A stretch of DNA of 64,000 bases from Morella rubra (Eukaryota; Streptophyta; Magnoliopsida; Fagales; Myricaceae), in the NCBI GenBank assembly GCA_003952965.2, contig CM025853.1:19197575-19261574 (forward strand). The letters run 5' to 3'. A program made the translations under genes and the position numbers. Below the pieces are notes generated by a model. The model was not told where the DNA came from, ran no database searches, and saw only the letters and a list, made by a program, of their open reading frames with translations. Below, piece by piece: positions 1 through 11,716 of this stretch (position 1 is the stretch's first letter; each line of letters begins with the position of its first letter).

Positions 1-61
1 GGTTACGATACTGGTAGCGGTGATGGTTAAACCGCCACCGCCGGTGCAAATGAACACCCTT
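1..61. mobile_element. Possible end of a hAT-type element
   Basis: The segment is GC-richer than its surroundings and ends in GAACACCCTTA. The same kind of end recurs at about 9600-9612. TAAGGGTGTTC-type ends are common in plant hAT MITEs. The other end lies outside the window, so this is only a suggestion. Confidence 0.25.
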
Positions 62-232
62 AATCTGTACACGGTATGACTTAAGTACAAACATGATAAA
101 GATGGAGAAAAGCATCTTCAATAAATTAAATCTAAAGTCATATAATAATCTGTACACGGTATGACTTAAGTACAAACATGATAAAGATGGAGAAAAATTG
201 CATCTTCAATAAATTAAATCTAAAGTCATATA
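62..232. repeat. Two-copy 85-bp direct repeat
   Basis: The sequence starting AATCTGTACACGG at 62-146 is repeated head to tail at 147-232. The copies are nearly identical; the second has a few extra bases before CATCTTC. No coding content is visible. Confidence 0.85.
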
Positions 233-631
233 AATTCAACAATTAAGTGCACAACTTAGATTTATGCCTCTTAACTATCTTTCCATCTAAAACTAATATT
301 TAAAACATTAAATAATTAATATCATATTAGATTTATATATACTAAACATGCAATATTCTAGCTCAATCAGCGACCTTGCTTTGATACTAATTGTTGTTCA
401 GATCAAGCGCTACCATTGAGCCAAAAGTTTAAGCTTTTAGCTAAGATGCAACCTTATTTCCTTATACGCTTGGTAGCGTAGAGCCCTGTACTAAGCAACA
501 GGTGAGCATGAGGGGCTGCAACATGTGGGTGCCAATAGGTTGGGCTATCATGCACCGTTCTCTATCTTCTAAGGAACAAACACGAGTCAAAGGGTTATTG
601 CAGGCCCCAATAAAGCCAACAACTAAGTAAG
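233..631. other. No gene recognised
   Basis: AT-rich up to about 360, then mixed-composition sequence with no long reading frame and no repeat boundary that I can place. It may be leader or flank of the copia remnant that follows. Confidence 0.4.
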
Positions 632-2106
632 TTATAAAAACTCCATATGAACTATAGACTGGTAAGAAAGCTAGTCTTAATCATTTAAGAGTATGGGGAT
701 GTCCAACTCACGTTAAAGTATTTAATGTGGGAAAAATATAATCTAGCACTGTAAAATGTTTATTTGTGGGTTACCCAAAAATGGCCACTGGGTATGAGTT
801 TTATGACCCATGTGATAAAAAGGTAATTATCACGTAGAAGCAGGATTGTTCTTGGAGAACAGTTTGTTGAGCCTATAACTCAGGTAGATGAGATCAATGA
901 AATGAATGTTACTAAACCAACTGATGAGTTTGAAGAGTTTAGAACTCGGGAGCCTTAACATAGTACAAGGGTAATTAGACCTTTAGTGAGATTCTCATTG
1001 ATAAATGAGATTTATCAAATGGAATCGGAGAGGTTGGATGATAATTCATATAATTACCAGAAGGTTATATGTGACAAGGATGCAGCACGCTGGAAAGTGG
1101 CCATGAAATGTAATATGGACTCCATGTACTCTAATGAGGTCTAGACACTTGTTGATCAACCAAAAGGCATCAAGCCTATAGGTTGTAAATGGGTGTTCAA
1201 AACAAAAAGAGGACCCATTGGAGAGGTAGAAACCTTTAGAGCTAGACTGGTGGCTAAGGGTTATACTCAGAAACATGGTATTGACTACGAGAAAACTTTT
1301 TCACCAGTGACAATGACGAAGTCTATCATAATTATGTTATCAATTGTAACTCATTATGATTATGAGATATGACAGATGGATGTTAAAACCGTATTTTTGA
1401 ATGGGTACGTCCATGAGGAGATTACAACCTAAGGGTTTCCAATCTCTAGCTAATGAAGCAAAAGTGTGCAAACTGAATAAGTCCATTTATGGACTTAACA
1501 AGCATCGCATTGTTGGAACATCTGTTTTGATGAAATGATCAAAGAGTTTGGTTTTTTGCAAACTTAGGGAGATAGTGGGACTTCATTGATGTTTTTGATT
1601 TTGTATGTTGATGATATTCTACTCATAGGGAATGATGTTGGGGCGAAGTCATTCGTGAAAACATGGTTGACAGACCATTTTTCAATAAAAGACCTTGGGG
1701 AAGCGTCCTATATTCTTAGCACCAAATTATTTAGAGATCAAGAAAAGAGACTTTTGGAACTTTCACAAGTCCACTACATTAACAAAATACTATCAAGTAG
1801 CATGCATGATGCCAAGAAACGGTTCTTACCCATTAGGCATAACAATCATCTCTCCAAAAGGATGTCTCGTGTGACACAAGACGAGAGAGATAAGATGAGG
1901 TCATGTCCTTATGCTTCGGCTGTAGAGAGCCTCATGTATGCAATACTTTGTACAAGGCTAGATATTAATCATGCAGCAAGTGTTTGAGTAGATATCAATC
2001 AAATCCAGGTTCTGAGCACTAGACAACAGTTAAGCATATCCTCAAGTATTTGAAAAGAACCAAGCACTATATGTTGGTGTTTGGAGGTGAGGATTCGCTT
2101 AATCTC
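632..2106 (+). mobile_element. Degenerate Ty1/copia pol (reverse transcriptase to RNase H)
   Basis: Several frames, interrupted by stops and shifts, read as copia polyprotein in the usual order. First comes the end of the integrase region (LRVWGCPTH, FVGYPKMATGY). Then reverse transcriptase: WVFKTKRGPIGEVE, RLVAKGYTQ, DYEKTFSPV, and the catalytic LYVDDILLIG in the open frame 1586-1987. Then the start of RNase H (HILKYLKRTKHY). Stops at about 839, 1141 and 1371 show that it is dead. The sequence breaks off inside RNase H and joins directly to LTR sequence, so the end of pol and the start of the 3' LTR are deleted. gag, protease and the 5' LTR are not in the window. Confidence 0.9.
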
Positions 2107-2948
2107 CAACACAATTGACTTGTGATATCCTTAGACCTGAAAGGTTTTTACAGAACTATTTGTTGTATACTTATGCTTTGACCGAGTCATTTAGTGATGA
2201 TCTTTCTAGGCCAAATATTTCAGACAATATTAGGTCTTGTACATAATAAATAGTTTTGTATAAATGCTCAATAAGGAATCCCCCAGTCTCTTAACGAGAC
2301 AGTATATTCATTAAATCTATATAGAGTTAGACTTTTAAAAATCACTGGCTAGTGTAATTAAGAAATTGTTTTGGAAACAATTTGGTTGTTCAACAAATTA
2401 CAGATTGGAATTAAGAATTATATGAGCTAGGGATTTAATCGGTGATATTAATAGCTCATGCATAATATAATATGGTGGAAGGATAGATAAGTAAATGATT
2501 GTTAGTAAAAGGGATTTCACAAATCAATCTCATCTTCTCGGGGATTAATTGTGGTATGGTAATGGACATGATCACAATTAGTAAAAGCCCAAAATTCAAA
2601 ATAAAAAAATATAAGGGAAATAATAGAAAAAGGTTTTCCATGTGATCCTACGGCCGAGATCTGAGGCCCCTAACAATTCTACGCCATGTCACAGCTAGGG
2701 TTCAAAGAAAGACTATAAGATAGTTTTTTCTAAAAAGTTGGTCATTATGACTTTGAGAAACCTTGTGATATCTGTAAGGTGTGGAAAAGAATGAGACAGA
2801 AAAATTAAACTGCTAAAGTTGTGAGATCAACAAATTTCAGGCAGTGAGATAAACAAAAATTGAAGAATTCAAAGACTGTTCAGAAGACAAGATTTCCTTG
2901 AAAATCAAAGAAAAAACCAGTAAGAATTATTCTACAAACAAACTTTCA
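2107..2948 (+). mobile_element. 3' LTR remnant of the copia element
   Basis: This stretch matches, piece by piece, the solo LTR that flanks the CACTA-like insertion (35663-36015 plus 41050-41547). Shared blocks include the part beginning CACAATTGACTT, the run TACGGCCGAGATCTGAGG, and the end CAAACTTTCA at 2948. Compared with that copy it lacks about the first 400 bp. The match defines one LTR family present twice in the window. Confidence 0.8.
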
Positions 2949-3439
2949 ATGCATTAAGACTTGTTTGGAGTACTGGAAGGTCAATAAGATGTCGAATCTC
3001 TGAGAAAAGTTCAAAGATGTTTTTCTATGTTCAAATAAGATTATTTTTTTGCTGTGTTTTCTCTCGTTTTTGTTCATGTTGCATCCATAAAGTGAAGTAT
3101 CTGATTTATCCTAGGAATTTTAATGCATCATTCACTTCTTCTAAAGCTCACCTCCAATGGTGCTCATAAATCCATCAAACCTGTCAATCACATAGATGAA
3201 CATCTGAACTTACGGGAACAAATAAACCTCCCTCCATACCTCTCATTTATTAATTAAGAGGGCAAAAGTCAATGAGTTTTCTTCTCCAGTTACGAGGAGT
3301 CATGGACATCACCATCAATATTAATCTTAATTTAGGAATTAGCGGGAGTGTAAGAATTTAGTTTGAGGATATTCTCTTACCTTTTCTTCAAAGTGCATTT
3401 CTTGTGAGAGGAAAAGAAAAAAGACAAAGGGGAACTCAA
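2949..3439. other. No gene recognised
   Basis: Non-coding AT-rich sequence to the right of the LTR end. No target-site duplication could be tested because the element's left end is outside the window. Confidence 0.4.
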
Positions 3440-3578
3440 GGCTATGTTTGGCTATGAAATGTTTTTCAAATTTTTCACAATCACTTTTTTATTAATTCTA
3501 ATGCTTTTTTTTACAAATTTCAGTAACTTTTTACGAACTCCAACAACTTTTAACAAACTTTTAAACCAAACATAATCC
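3440..3578. mobile_element. Short MITE-like inverted-repeat element
   Basis: The ends are imperfect inverted repeats: GGCTATGTTTGG at the left and CCAAACATAATCC at the right, about 139 bp apart, with an AT-rich middle. The size and end type fit a plant MITE. No clear target duplication is seen. Confidence 0.4.
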
Positions 3579-4335
3579 TATGTTATCTATGGTGAAATGG
3601 TAAACTAGATAGACAAGAAAAAAAATAAAAGAATAAAAAATTAACAAATTTGTGCGGAACTGTTGTCAGCAACCCCTTTTCTCTGTGTCCGAGGAAAAAA
3701 GTATCTTTTCTACTTGTTACGGCTTTTGTTTTTTTTGGGATTATGTAAATATCCCATCCATGAGCCCATTTGACAACTATATTACGCCACTAATGAAAGT
3801 CGAATGTTAAAACCATATTTCTCATCGAAGATTCTCTGTAATTTATAGTTCGAGGTTGGATGATTTACTAATAACTTTCTAGAAACACACCTGGTCTAGA
3901 AAGAAAGGCTCATCCTTCTCTCTAGACTCTTCTTGTGGTTAAGAGTCCAAGCACCCCCTTTTCTCCTTGCATTGCCGGGTGCACTCCCCCAATCGGTTTC
4001 CAACTAGGCAGTGGCGTAAATCTTAAATCTTACCTTTCTTTCATCTTTTTCATCTTAGGTTTAGCATGCTATTTGTTATATGTGTTTATTATACATATGT
4101 GCTAATTAGCTTAGATACTTTATATGTACTTACCTAATATTCAATCATAGCTTCTAAGACCATATATTAAGTTATGTACATGTAAGTGCATAAGCTAATC
4201 TCACAATATCTTATTTTTATATAATTAAATACTATGTGCTAATGAACCTAAAAACTTTATATGTACCTAATGTTCAATCATACCTAATATTATGTTCCTA
4301 AGCACATATACGCATTGCTAATTATTGTTTAAAAT
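3579..4335. other. Non-coding, with a diverged internal duplication
   Basis: No gene was recognised. The stretch around 4100-4150 (ACTTTATATGTAC, then CCTAATATTCAATCATA) recurs in diverged form at about 4252-4290. It may be the left part of the CACTA-like sequence that resumes after the hAT-like element at 7636. Confidence 0.35.
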
Positions 4336-7300
4336 TAGGGTTGTACATGGATTGGATTAGGTTGGATCCACACGGCATCGAGCCATGTCCACCAGACCCA
4401 CTTGAGATCCCGACCCGACTGCGATGTAGGATTGAAACTGCCTGAACCCGACCTTCATCAGGCGGGTCGAGGCCGAGTCTTTTTTTTTTTTGCTTCATTT
4501 TTTTTGTTTTTTTTCTCTAACTTCTTTTGCTTTGGGCTTCCCTTTTCTAGTAATTTCCTTTCATAGTGTAATTAATTTATTTTGCAAGAACATTGGTACT
4601 CGATTTTCCATGAGCTTGAGCAATGTCAATACCACATCAACAGAATTCTTTGATCAGAGCTAAAAACAGATACAATCTCAATGAACTAGACCAAGCTGCA
4701 AAGATATAATTTCTCAATTCCTTCACCACCAGATGCTCCTGTTTACAATCTCCTTGTCCCATCAACTTGTGCCCAAAAGTTTCTGCAATTGACCACTCAG
4801 GGATGCGGCTCTGAGATCTAATTTAGTGAATTAATGATCAGAAAAAGATATAGAAAAATGGACTTCAGGAGAAGGGAAAACATTTTGTTTTTCTTTTTTT
4901 TCCAAAATTTCATAGCAAAGAATATGAAATAGCAGGTAGAAAGGACAACTCTTTCTTAAAGATACCTCGAAGGTCAACCTTGACAACAAAAGGTTCCTCA
5001 TTTAGTTCACTAAATATGCACTTTGCACCCAAACAATACCTCTCAACAAGGCAAACAAATACACATCAAATCTTTCCTTAGAGAGTTAGTGACAGAGAAG
5101 AGGGAGGGGGGAGAACATCAACGATAAAGTACTAGAATATATTTGGCTGCAATTCCGAAGACTGTAATGGGGAAGGAGATGTAAATTCTTTGGAGTGGTA
5201 AAAAATTCAAACCGGAGTGACCATTGTGCAAATACATGGAGAGTGGAAAAGGACATGGGACCATCCATGGGAATGGAGAAAAGAAAGTTGGTTCGGACCA
5301 AATCCGCAACAACCTCATAATGATCATTTTGAACCTACAAGAACATTGGTACAAGAAACTAGGCACTATGGCTCAAAAATTACTCCTCCATCGCCTTGTT
5401 AGACTGGTAGTCCATGTCCTTAGCCCATTAAATTATAGCAACTAAATTTTCACACAGTCCATGTCTCAAAAATTAAGGTTAGTTGAATCTTACTCCTTTG
5501 ACCTTTCTTTTTCATATCAAAAACCTTTGCCTCACTTCCTGCTCTGTAGAAATTTTCACAAAGTTTATCAATAAAAGATTCAGCTCAAATAAAATATATT
5601 GTGCCTATTCATACTTCCATTTTCATAAACATTTAAGGCTACACAGAACTTACCCCATGATTACACCCAAAGAATAATGCGGTAGTTGTAGCACAGCTTT
5701 GGGGTGTCAATTCCATAGAGAGACAAATTAAAAGAATAGCAAAAGGAACAAAGAAACTAAAGAAAAAAAAATTAAATGATCAATAGAGAACAAAGATTAA
5801 TTTTAAATGCAATTTGAAGTGAAGCAAAGTGACTAACAGAAAAAGTACTCAAATTTGATGAACAGTAAAGCGGAATCCCTTGCGCAACTCTGGTATTTTA
5901 ATTATTCTTAATTCAGTGAATAACTCAATTGGGAACTCAATTCCCAAAATTCCCAATCGGAAGGTATAGATTTATAAACCAAAATTAAACCAAATGCAAT
6001 CCTTTGAAAACCATTTACCACTTTTAGAATATGTAAATTATTATCCCTATTGAGAAAATCCAACGATGAAAATATACTCAAGAAGCAGCATTGCAGAAGA
6101 GAAGTAAATCAATATCGATAAGTAATTGATCCAAACATAATCAAAGAACTAATCCATTCAATAGAAAAAGCATTACTGAATCCATAAACAGAATAAATTC
6201 TAAATTTATTTGGAGAAGAAAACATCAACAATGAATTGAAAATGATAAAACAAAAGAGTTTTAGTAATTGAAAATCAAATACACAAATTAACAATGAATT
6301 GAAAATACCGTCTAGTGTGCAAGTTCATCCCTAGCCCCACTTGAGAATTTAGTTCCCCATACTAAGATGAACGAAAAAAAAATTCTAAAAAAAAAAAAAA
6401 AAAACTCGAGTCCCAAGTCTGACTCCCCGCCTCCTTACAATAAAAAGTTTAGCTTATATATGTCCCCCCAACAAAACCCTAAAAAACGGAATAATAAAAA
6501 AAATGCTAAAAAAATTCCTCTAGTTTCCGGGCTTGGATTGCGGCACACTTTTGAATTTGACTGGGCTTTGTCTTGCTCTTTTATAAACTCTGAAATTAAA
6601 CATTAAAATCTGCTTTGGAGTATCCCAAAGTAAATAGCAACTCAATTCAAGAATACACATTAATTCCAATTTTTTCTATTCACATTTTAGCATTTTAGTC
6701 CAATAATAGGGTATCTAGAGAGCACTTTTGTACACTCATCACCCCAAGTGCTAATTTTAGGAGGATATATGCTATCCGCATCCCCTCATACAAGATATGC
6801 TATGGGGAGTTCTTCCTCATGTAGCTAGAGCCTGTTCTGATGCATTGGCCTTTTTCAAAGTTGAAAGAGAAAGCCCTACAAGTTCCAATCGATCGTGCAC
6901 ATTAAAAGGGCAAGAACAGCAGATACCTATGCATTGGATGTGTAGAAAAGGTCAATAACTAGTGCCTTAGCTCAATCACGATGAACCATAAATTATAAAT
7001 CAAACTGCTTGTGTTACCCATGAACCAAGTTTGTAAAGGTGAGAGATTATGATAGGTTCTGCATCTGGTGGCTTGTTGAGTTGAAGATCCCAATTCAGAG
7101 GCATACAAGCTTCATCTAGCCAAACTTGCAAACGACAATAGTGATGCCCAGTAAGCAAACAATTCGAGAAGTGTAGAAGAAGGAGTTGTACCTCTCCAGA
7201 TTTGGTGGAAGTCAACTTTAATTGCACCCACCTTCAGCTGTACTGCTCTAGATTTGCTGATGGATGGCCATGGAAGACAACAAAATAATAAAAACAATTG

Positions 7301-7635
7301 GGAAGAGAAGAGAAGAGGAAGAGCAAGAGAGAGAGAGACTCAACAATCGAGCTGCTGGCTGGGAGGCGAAGGAGGCAGATGGCAGTAATGGGTGTCTAGC
7401 AAGCAGGTTGAGGCACGATCGCAGAGAAGGAGAAGGATTTGAAGCTTAAGGTTTTGAATCAGCTACTTAGTGACATGATTTCGGGCAGGTTGGTGGGGGT
7501 GAAACATATATCGAGCCCGACTGAAATATAGTCGGGCTGCAAGATTTTAGGCAAGCCAGGGCCCGTGTAGATCTCGACCATATTAGGTCGGTTTCGGTCG
7601 GACGGTCCAAGTTCGGTCCAATCTGTACAACTCTA
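4336..7635. mobile_element. Non-autonomous hAT-like element carrying a glutaredoxin fragment
   Basis: The left end reads TAGGGTTGTACATGGATTGG and the right end GTACAACTCTA, which are inverted repeats of hAT type. The flanking octamers TTTAAAAT and ATTGAAAT agree at 6 of 8 positions, as expected for an old 8-bp target duplication. Both ends carry G+C-rich direct and inverted motifs (GACCCG, GGTCGG). No transposase is recognisable in the 3.3 kb. The left third holds two exons of a glutaredoxin on the minus strand, so this looks like a gene-capturing (Pack-type) element. The rest (5100-7440) is AT-rich, with a purine-rich tract near 7300, and I could not assign it. Confidence 0.55.
4762..5031 (-). 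pseudogene. Glutaredoxin (CPYC type, GrxC3/C4-like) fragment, two exons
   Basis: Read on the minus strand, about 5031-4966 gives YCLGAKCIFSELNEEPFVV followed by KVDLR and a GT donor. This is the glutaredoxin active-site helix and second strand. After a short intron with a normal AG acceptor, 4817-4762 gives LRAASLSGQLQKLLGTS and a stop, the typical glutaredoxin C-terminus. The middle exon with the TVPQVF and GG motifs is missing, and the first active-site cysteine is lost. Glutaredoxins reduce disulfides using glutathione; this copy cannot. Its retained intron points to capture of genomic DNA by the surrounding hAT-like element. Confidence 0.7.
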
Positions 7636-8420
7636 ATTGAAATATGCTCATTATAAGTACGATAATATATGTTTTTTGAACTACATATATTTAGTCAATA
7701 GATATGCAATTATCATACACCATGGATTATAATTTAAAATAGATTGTATAACAACTTCAATTTTCATAACACTCCCTCTAATTTCATATTTTGTTAAGTA
7801 GATCCTTTAGATTAAAATTTTTCAAATACATTTCTAAATAAAATAATATATTATAAGGACTATAATAATATATAAAATAATTATTAACATTAAATAGCTT
7901 AGAATAAATATATAAAATTAAGGGTTAATGGTGTTTGTTTCCAAAACACCTCTAAAAATGAGGACTTGTAGCAGAGTTTACAAATAAAATGCTGCTACAG
8001 CTAAACCTTTTGGCAGTGCTTCATCCAAAGCGCTACTAAAGCTTCTATTTGTGGCGAATTTTTTTCCCAAAATGCAGCGACAAAATGCCGCTAAAACGCA
8101 CAAACTTGGCAGCATTTTTTCAAAAAGCTGCTAAACATAGACTTTTGGCAACGTTTGTAAAAAAATCAATCTGTAGCAGTGTTTGCGACAAACGCCGCCA
8201 AAAACTCTGAGTTTAGTGGCGTTTTGTAACCTCCACATTTTTGCGTATAGCGGCATTTGTGTAGTTTGTACACAAACATTGCTATAAATTGTTTTGTAGC
8301 AGCGCTTCTATACAAATGCTGCTAGAGATACACTATAGTGGCAGTTATTCTGACCGCCGCTAAAAAGACCGTGTCTATAAAGCGATGTTTTTGCAATGCA
8401 AGCTACTAGTAAAGTAGCAG
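7636..8420 (-). mobile_element. CACTA-like end region, copy 1 (inverted relative to copy 2)
   Basis: Between about 7960 and 8400 there are many copies of short motifs of the type TAGCAGCGTTT and AAACGCTGCTA in both orientations, the dense subterminal arrays seen in CACTA (En/Spm) elements. The AT-rich part at 7730-7920 matches the reverse complement of 36370-36600, beside the equivalent array of the second copy. Two copies of one family therefore lie in opposite orientation. No transposase is seen and the exact terminus is unclear. Confidence 0.5.
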
Positions 8421-8938
8421 AAATCCCAGCACTATTTCTTCCCTTTTCTCTCTCGTCTACTGGAACCCCAAATCAAATTCCAAACCCTAAAAGTTGAAAA
8501 GTTGAAAAGTTGAAAAGTTAAAAAGTTATGCAATAATATATGTCCCCGATGCTTCCAATAGAACAAATTAAAATCAACAAAACCATTGATTTTTTAACAA
8601 CATACCTAAATGGATCAGTGAAAGAGAGATGTGGTTGAAGAGATAAGACGAGATCGACACGTGAGAGAGGGGAGAAGAGGATAGTAGCTGTGGACTTGTG
8701 GTGGTCGGGAAAGGAAGGCAAACGGGCGTGGGGAGAGCCCAAAGGTGGCTGTGCGTGGGGATTTTGGAAAGGGAGGGGAGAAATCAAGAGAAGTGGTTGT
8801 GCGACTGCGAAGGGTTGAAAATTGATTTTTTTTTTTTTTTTGGGGGGGGGGGGGGGGGTGATGGGGGAATCGAAGGGGTCACAATGTAGTTTCTTTTTTT
8901 GAGAGAAACTAAGTTGTTTATTATTTTTTTTAAAAATA
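8421..8938. other. Non-coding spacer with a T/G homopolymer
   Basis: No recognisable gene. The spacer contains tandem GTTGAAAA units near 8490-8515 and the homopolymer junction listed separately. The minus-strand frame over 8518-8982 has low-complexity composition and resembles no protein known to me. Confidence 0.4.
8826..8858. repeat. T16/G17 homopolymer junction
   Basis: A run of about 16 T is followed at once by about 17 G. Such a tract is unstable and hard to sequence. Confidence 0.9.
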
Positions 8939-9419
8939 GGGATAATATCATTGTTCGCCCCTTGACTATGGATCAATTGCAATTGCTCCCCCTAACTATC
9001 AGAACTGCGATTTACGTCCTCTAAGTTTCAGACATTCTCAATGTTCGCCCCCTGTCCAAATCAGCCGTTAAGTCTAACGGAAACTGACCCCCAAGAGAAA
9101 ATTATTAAAAAAATTAATTAAAAATAAAAAAAATGATATTAAAAATGGTAATATTTTTTAAATAAAACTATTGAAACTCTATTTCAGTAATCTATATATA
9201 TTTTTTATTATTTCTCAAATATTTATTTAATTTTTGAAATTGTCTTTGAGGGCATTTCGGTTATTTTACAGGCATTTCTGTCATACTTAACGGTTGATTT
9301 GGACAGGGAGTGAATATTGAGAATGTTTGAAACTTAGAGAACGTAAATTACAGTTTTAATAGTTAGGGGTCGCAATTGCAATTGACCCTATGTTTAAGGG
9401 GTGAAAAATGACATTACCC
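8939..9419. mobile_element. Foldback MITE with about 130-bp terminal inverted repeats
   Basis: The arms at 8939-9070 and 9285-9419 are inverted copies of each other. The left begins GGGATAATATCATTGTTCGCC and the right ends GACATTACCC. Shared inner blocks include CAATTGCAATTG and CTTAACGG. The 480-bp element has no coding capacity. Long arms suggest a Mutator-like MITE. Flanks are A/T homopolymer, so no clear 9-bp duplication can be read. Confidence 0.75.
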
Positions 9420-9612
9420 AAAAAAAAAAAACAAAACAAAACCCAATTTTATCGATATCCAGAAACCCGATGCCAAGTACCATGGGAGCCAGTAAAACCT
9501 CTAGGTTTTTACAAATAGGGGCCATCGAAACCGAAACCGGTTAGACTGGGTACCTGGAACCCAATGTCGGTGCCAATGGAATTGGAATTTGCCAGTTTGG
9601 TTGAACACCCTT
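9420..9612. mobile_element. Truncated hAT-like remnant
   Basis: An A-rich stretch is followed by sequence ending TTGAACACCCTTA, similar to the end at 1-61. Only one end is visible. Confidence 0.25.
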
Positions 9613-9835
9613 ACTTTAAACAAACGCCACTAAACTTAGAAGTTATTTCGTCGTTTCTTTGAAGAGCTACTAGATACTAAGCTTTCACCCGTGTTTCCCC
9701 TAAAATGTTGCTAAAACCTACGGTCCCTGTGACACTTTCTAAAAACCATAGCTAAAACACTTGATGTGATTTAAAACTAGCGTTGCTAAAGGCATAAGAT
9801 ATTGTAGCATATTTTGTAAACCCTCAATACAAAAT
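9613..9835. mobile_element. CACTA-like subterminal repeats, continued
   Basis: Motifs such as AACGCCACTAAA, GTTGCTAAAACC and GCGTTGCTAAAGG resemble the array at 7960-8400. This may be the other part of the same element, separated by the MITE and hAT remnant. Confidence 0.3.
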
Positions 9836-9854
9836 AGAAATCACTTTAAATAAA

Positions 9855-10075
9855 AGGGAAATTGACATTTTAGTCCTTGAGTTTTGGTCATTTTTTCATT
9901 TTAGTCTACAATTTCAAACTTCAAAATTTTAGTCCTTCAGTATTTTTACAAAAACACCCTTCCGTCATTCTTCTGTCCACCTTCTTAACGGCAAACTCTG
10001 CCACCTTAGCAACTATGACACGTGGCATTATTGGCTAGCCAGGTTTGAGGGACAACTCAAAGGACAAAACATCAT
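9855..10075 (+). repeat. MULE left terminal inverted repeat
   Basis: Pairs with 20985-21181. Similarity continues inward past the ACACCCTT block to the shared GGACAACTCAAAGGA near 10055-10070. The arms are diverged by indels, so the inner limit is approximate. Confidence 0.7.
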
Positions 10076-10355
10076 CGTCCCTTTTCCCTTTTATAACTAC
10101 GTAGAACAAAATGTTGTCTTCATTATTTCCAACTCATCCTTATATACGTAGAACAAAACGTCGTCTTCAAGTTTGCCCCCAGCTTGTTCTATTCCTCTAT
10201 TCCTTCTTCTCCTCGTCTTAATCTATACTAGCTGCAATTTTGGCCAATGCTCCAAATCCAACTACACATCGGCATAGTATACCTACCTTGCCTTCTGAGG
10301 TTATGTATAGATATCTGGCATTTACCTGAGCCTAATGCAATAGATGTTTTGGGTA

Positions 10356-10616
10356 CTTCTGATTGTTCATCTGCAAAGTCTAGGACATTGGTGGTTTTGC
10401 TTGGATGGTTGGGAGCAAAATAGAAACATCTTAAGAGATACGCAAAATGGTATACATCTAGGGGTTTTCATTCCATTAATTACCTATGCTTTTCCAATGG
10501 CTGAGATTCTTAGTTACCAGTTTGGTGGGAAAGCTAAAGAGCATATAGACTTGCTTGTGAGCCATTTGGCTGATTGGTTAGAAGAGGAGCATGGAAAGAA
10601 CCTTGTGTTCCATACC
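10356..10616 (+). pseudogene. DUF829/TMEM53-like hydrolase-fold protein fragment, 5' part
   Basis: One frame gives SSAKSRTLVVLLGWLGAK with a stop. After a frame change near 10440-10460 another gives ITYAFPMAEILSYQFGGKAK, then EHIDLLVSHLADWLEEEHGK and NLVFHT. The order matches the N-terminal half of plant DUF829 (TMEM53-like) proteins, whose biochemical role is poorly known. The reading frame is cut after VFHT by an insertion and resumes at 11657 with FSNTGW. The stop, frameshift and insertion show that it is dead. It lies inside the MULE, so it was probably captured. Confidence 0.75.
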
Positions 10617-11648
10617 TAGTGGTGAATGCAGTGGGTAGCGAACCCGGGCGTTTGCCACCCATTGCTCAACCCAAAACAAATTTTTACATGTGTTTATTTT
10701 TTTCATAAGTTGGCTTTGGCACGACACCCATTAGGCCCAAGCCATATGTGGAATAAAGCTAGGGGTGGGTGGAAAAAATACACAGGAAAAAAAAGCTGAA
10801 AATAATGAGGAACAGAGCTACTTTTACCTTATATATATAATCTATTAATATTGGATCTCCAAGTAAAATGCACTGTTAATTCTTTGATCAGCAATCCTAA
10901 TCTTGCATTTATATCAATATAATACTAAATAATGCGATCATATATTAAGATTTTAGTCGACATCCAGCAACGATCAGGCTGAAGGTCTTGTTTTTACTTT
11001 TTTTTTTTTCAATTTACTAAGTACCTTTATGGGCACACCCAGGCTTTTAGTAAGGATGCCAAGATTAGAAGGAAAGGTTGAATCAAAGTTAGACAAGAAA
11101 ATGTTAATTAATCAATATTAATTGTAGGCTAAATTGTGCGTGGATGTGAGTTTTGCCTTAAAATTCTAATTTTAGCTATAGTAACAGTATGTCCAAAAAT
11201 TCAAGTTTGCATATTTTTCAGCTTGAAGTCAAAACTTCTATGCACTTCCTCGATACACATTACAACAACATGAACTTAATCATATATATATATATATATA
11301 TGTGTGGTGTGTGAAAGACTCAAAATTGACTTGATCATATGTCTCTATCAAGATGATATGCATTAAGTGTCCTAGGAAACTCTCTAAATTCTTCATTAAA
11401 AATAGAATATGCACTGCAAATATTAAAACACCATTGCCAACTAATTGATTGACTTCACTTTTGTTTTGTCACCTCTCAGTCACAGTATATAGTACGTTAC
11501 ATGTATTCTAATATTTTTAATGCTTTTAATTCTTAATTTTCGACATTATAACTCTAAAACAATTTTTTGCATTACAAAAGCATTTTTTTTTTGTCATTTC
11601 GTTTTTAAAGTTCGCTACCCTTGGGTTTTAATTCTGGTTCCACCGCGG
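10617..11648. mobile_element. Non-autonomous hAT-like insertion
   Basis: It lies exactly between two halves of the DUF829-like frame. The left flank TCCATACC (10609-10616) and right flank GCCATACC (11649-11656) match at 7 of 8 bases, the duplication size of hAT elements. The ends TAGTGGTG and CCACCGCGG are imperfect inverted repeats. GGGTAGCGAAC occurs near the left end, and its reverse complement near the right. No transposase is visible. The interior is AT-rich with a (TA)n tract at 11281-11301. Confidence 0.65.
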
Positions 11649-11656
11649 GCCATACC

Positions 11657-11716
11657 TTCAGCAACACAGGATGGTTAACATGAGTTCGCTTGCTTGAACA
11701 CGCGTTTCAAGTCTTC
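11657..11716 (+). pseudogene. DUF829/TMEM53-like fragment, continuation
   Basis: After the second copy of CCATACC the sequence continues the interrupted frame as FSNTGWLT, the next motif of the family. It then hits a stop and runs into the poly(T) that marks the 3' end of the minus-strand COX6B copy. Confidence 0.65.

Noticed and set aside
8518..8982. A 154-residue minus-strand open frame
   Set aside because: It crosses a C/A homopolymer and the arm of a MITE and has low-complexity composition with no family resemblance.
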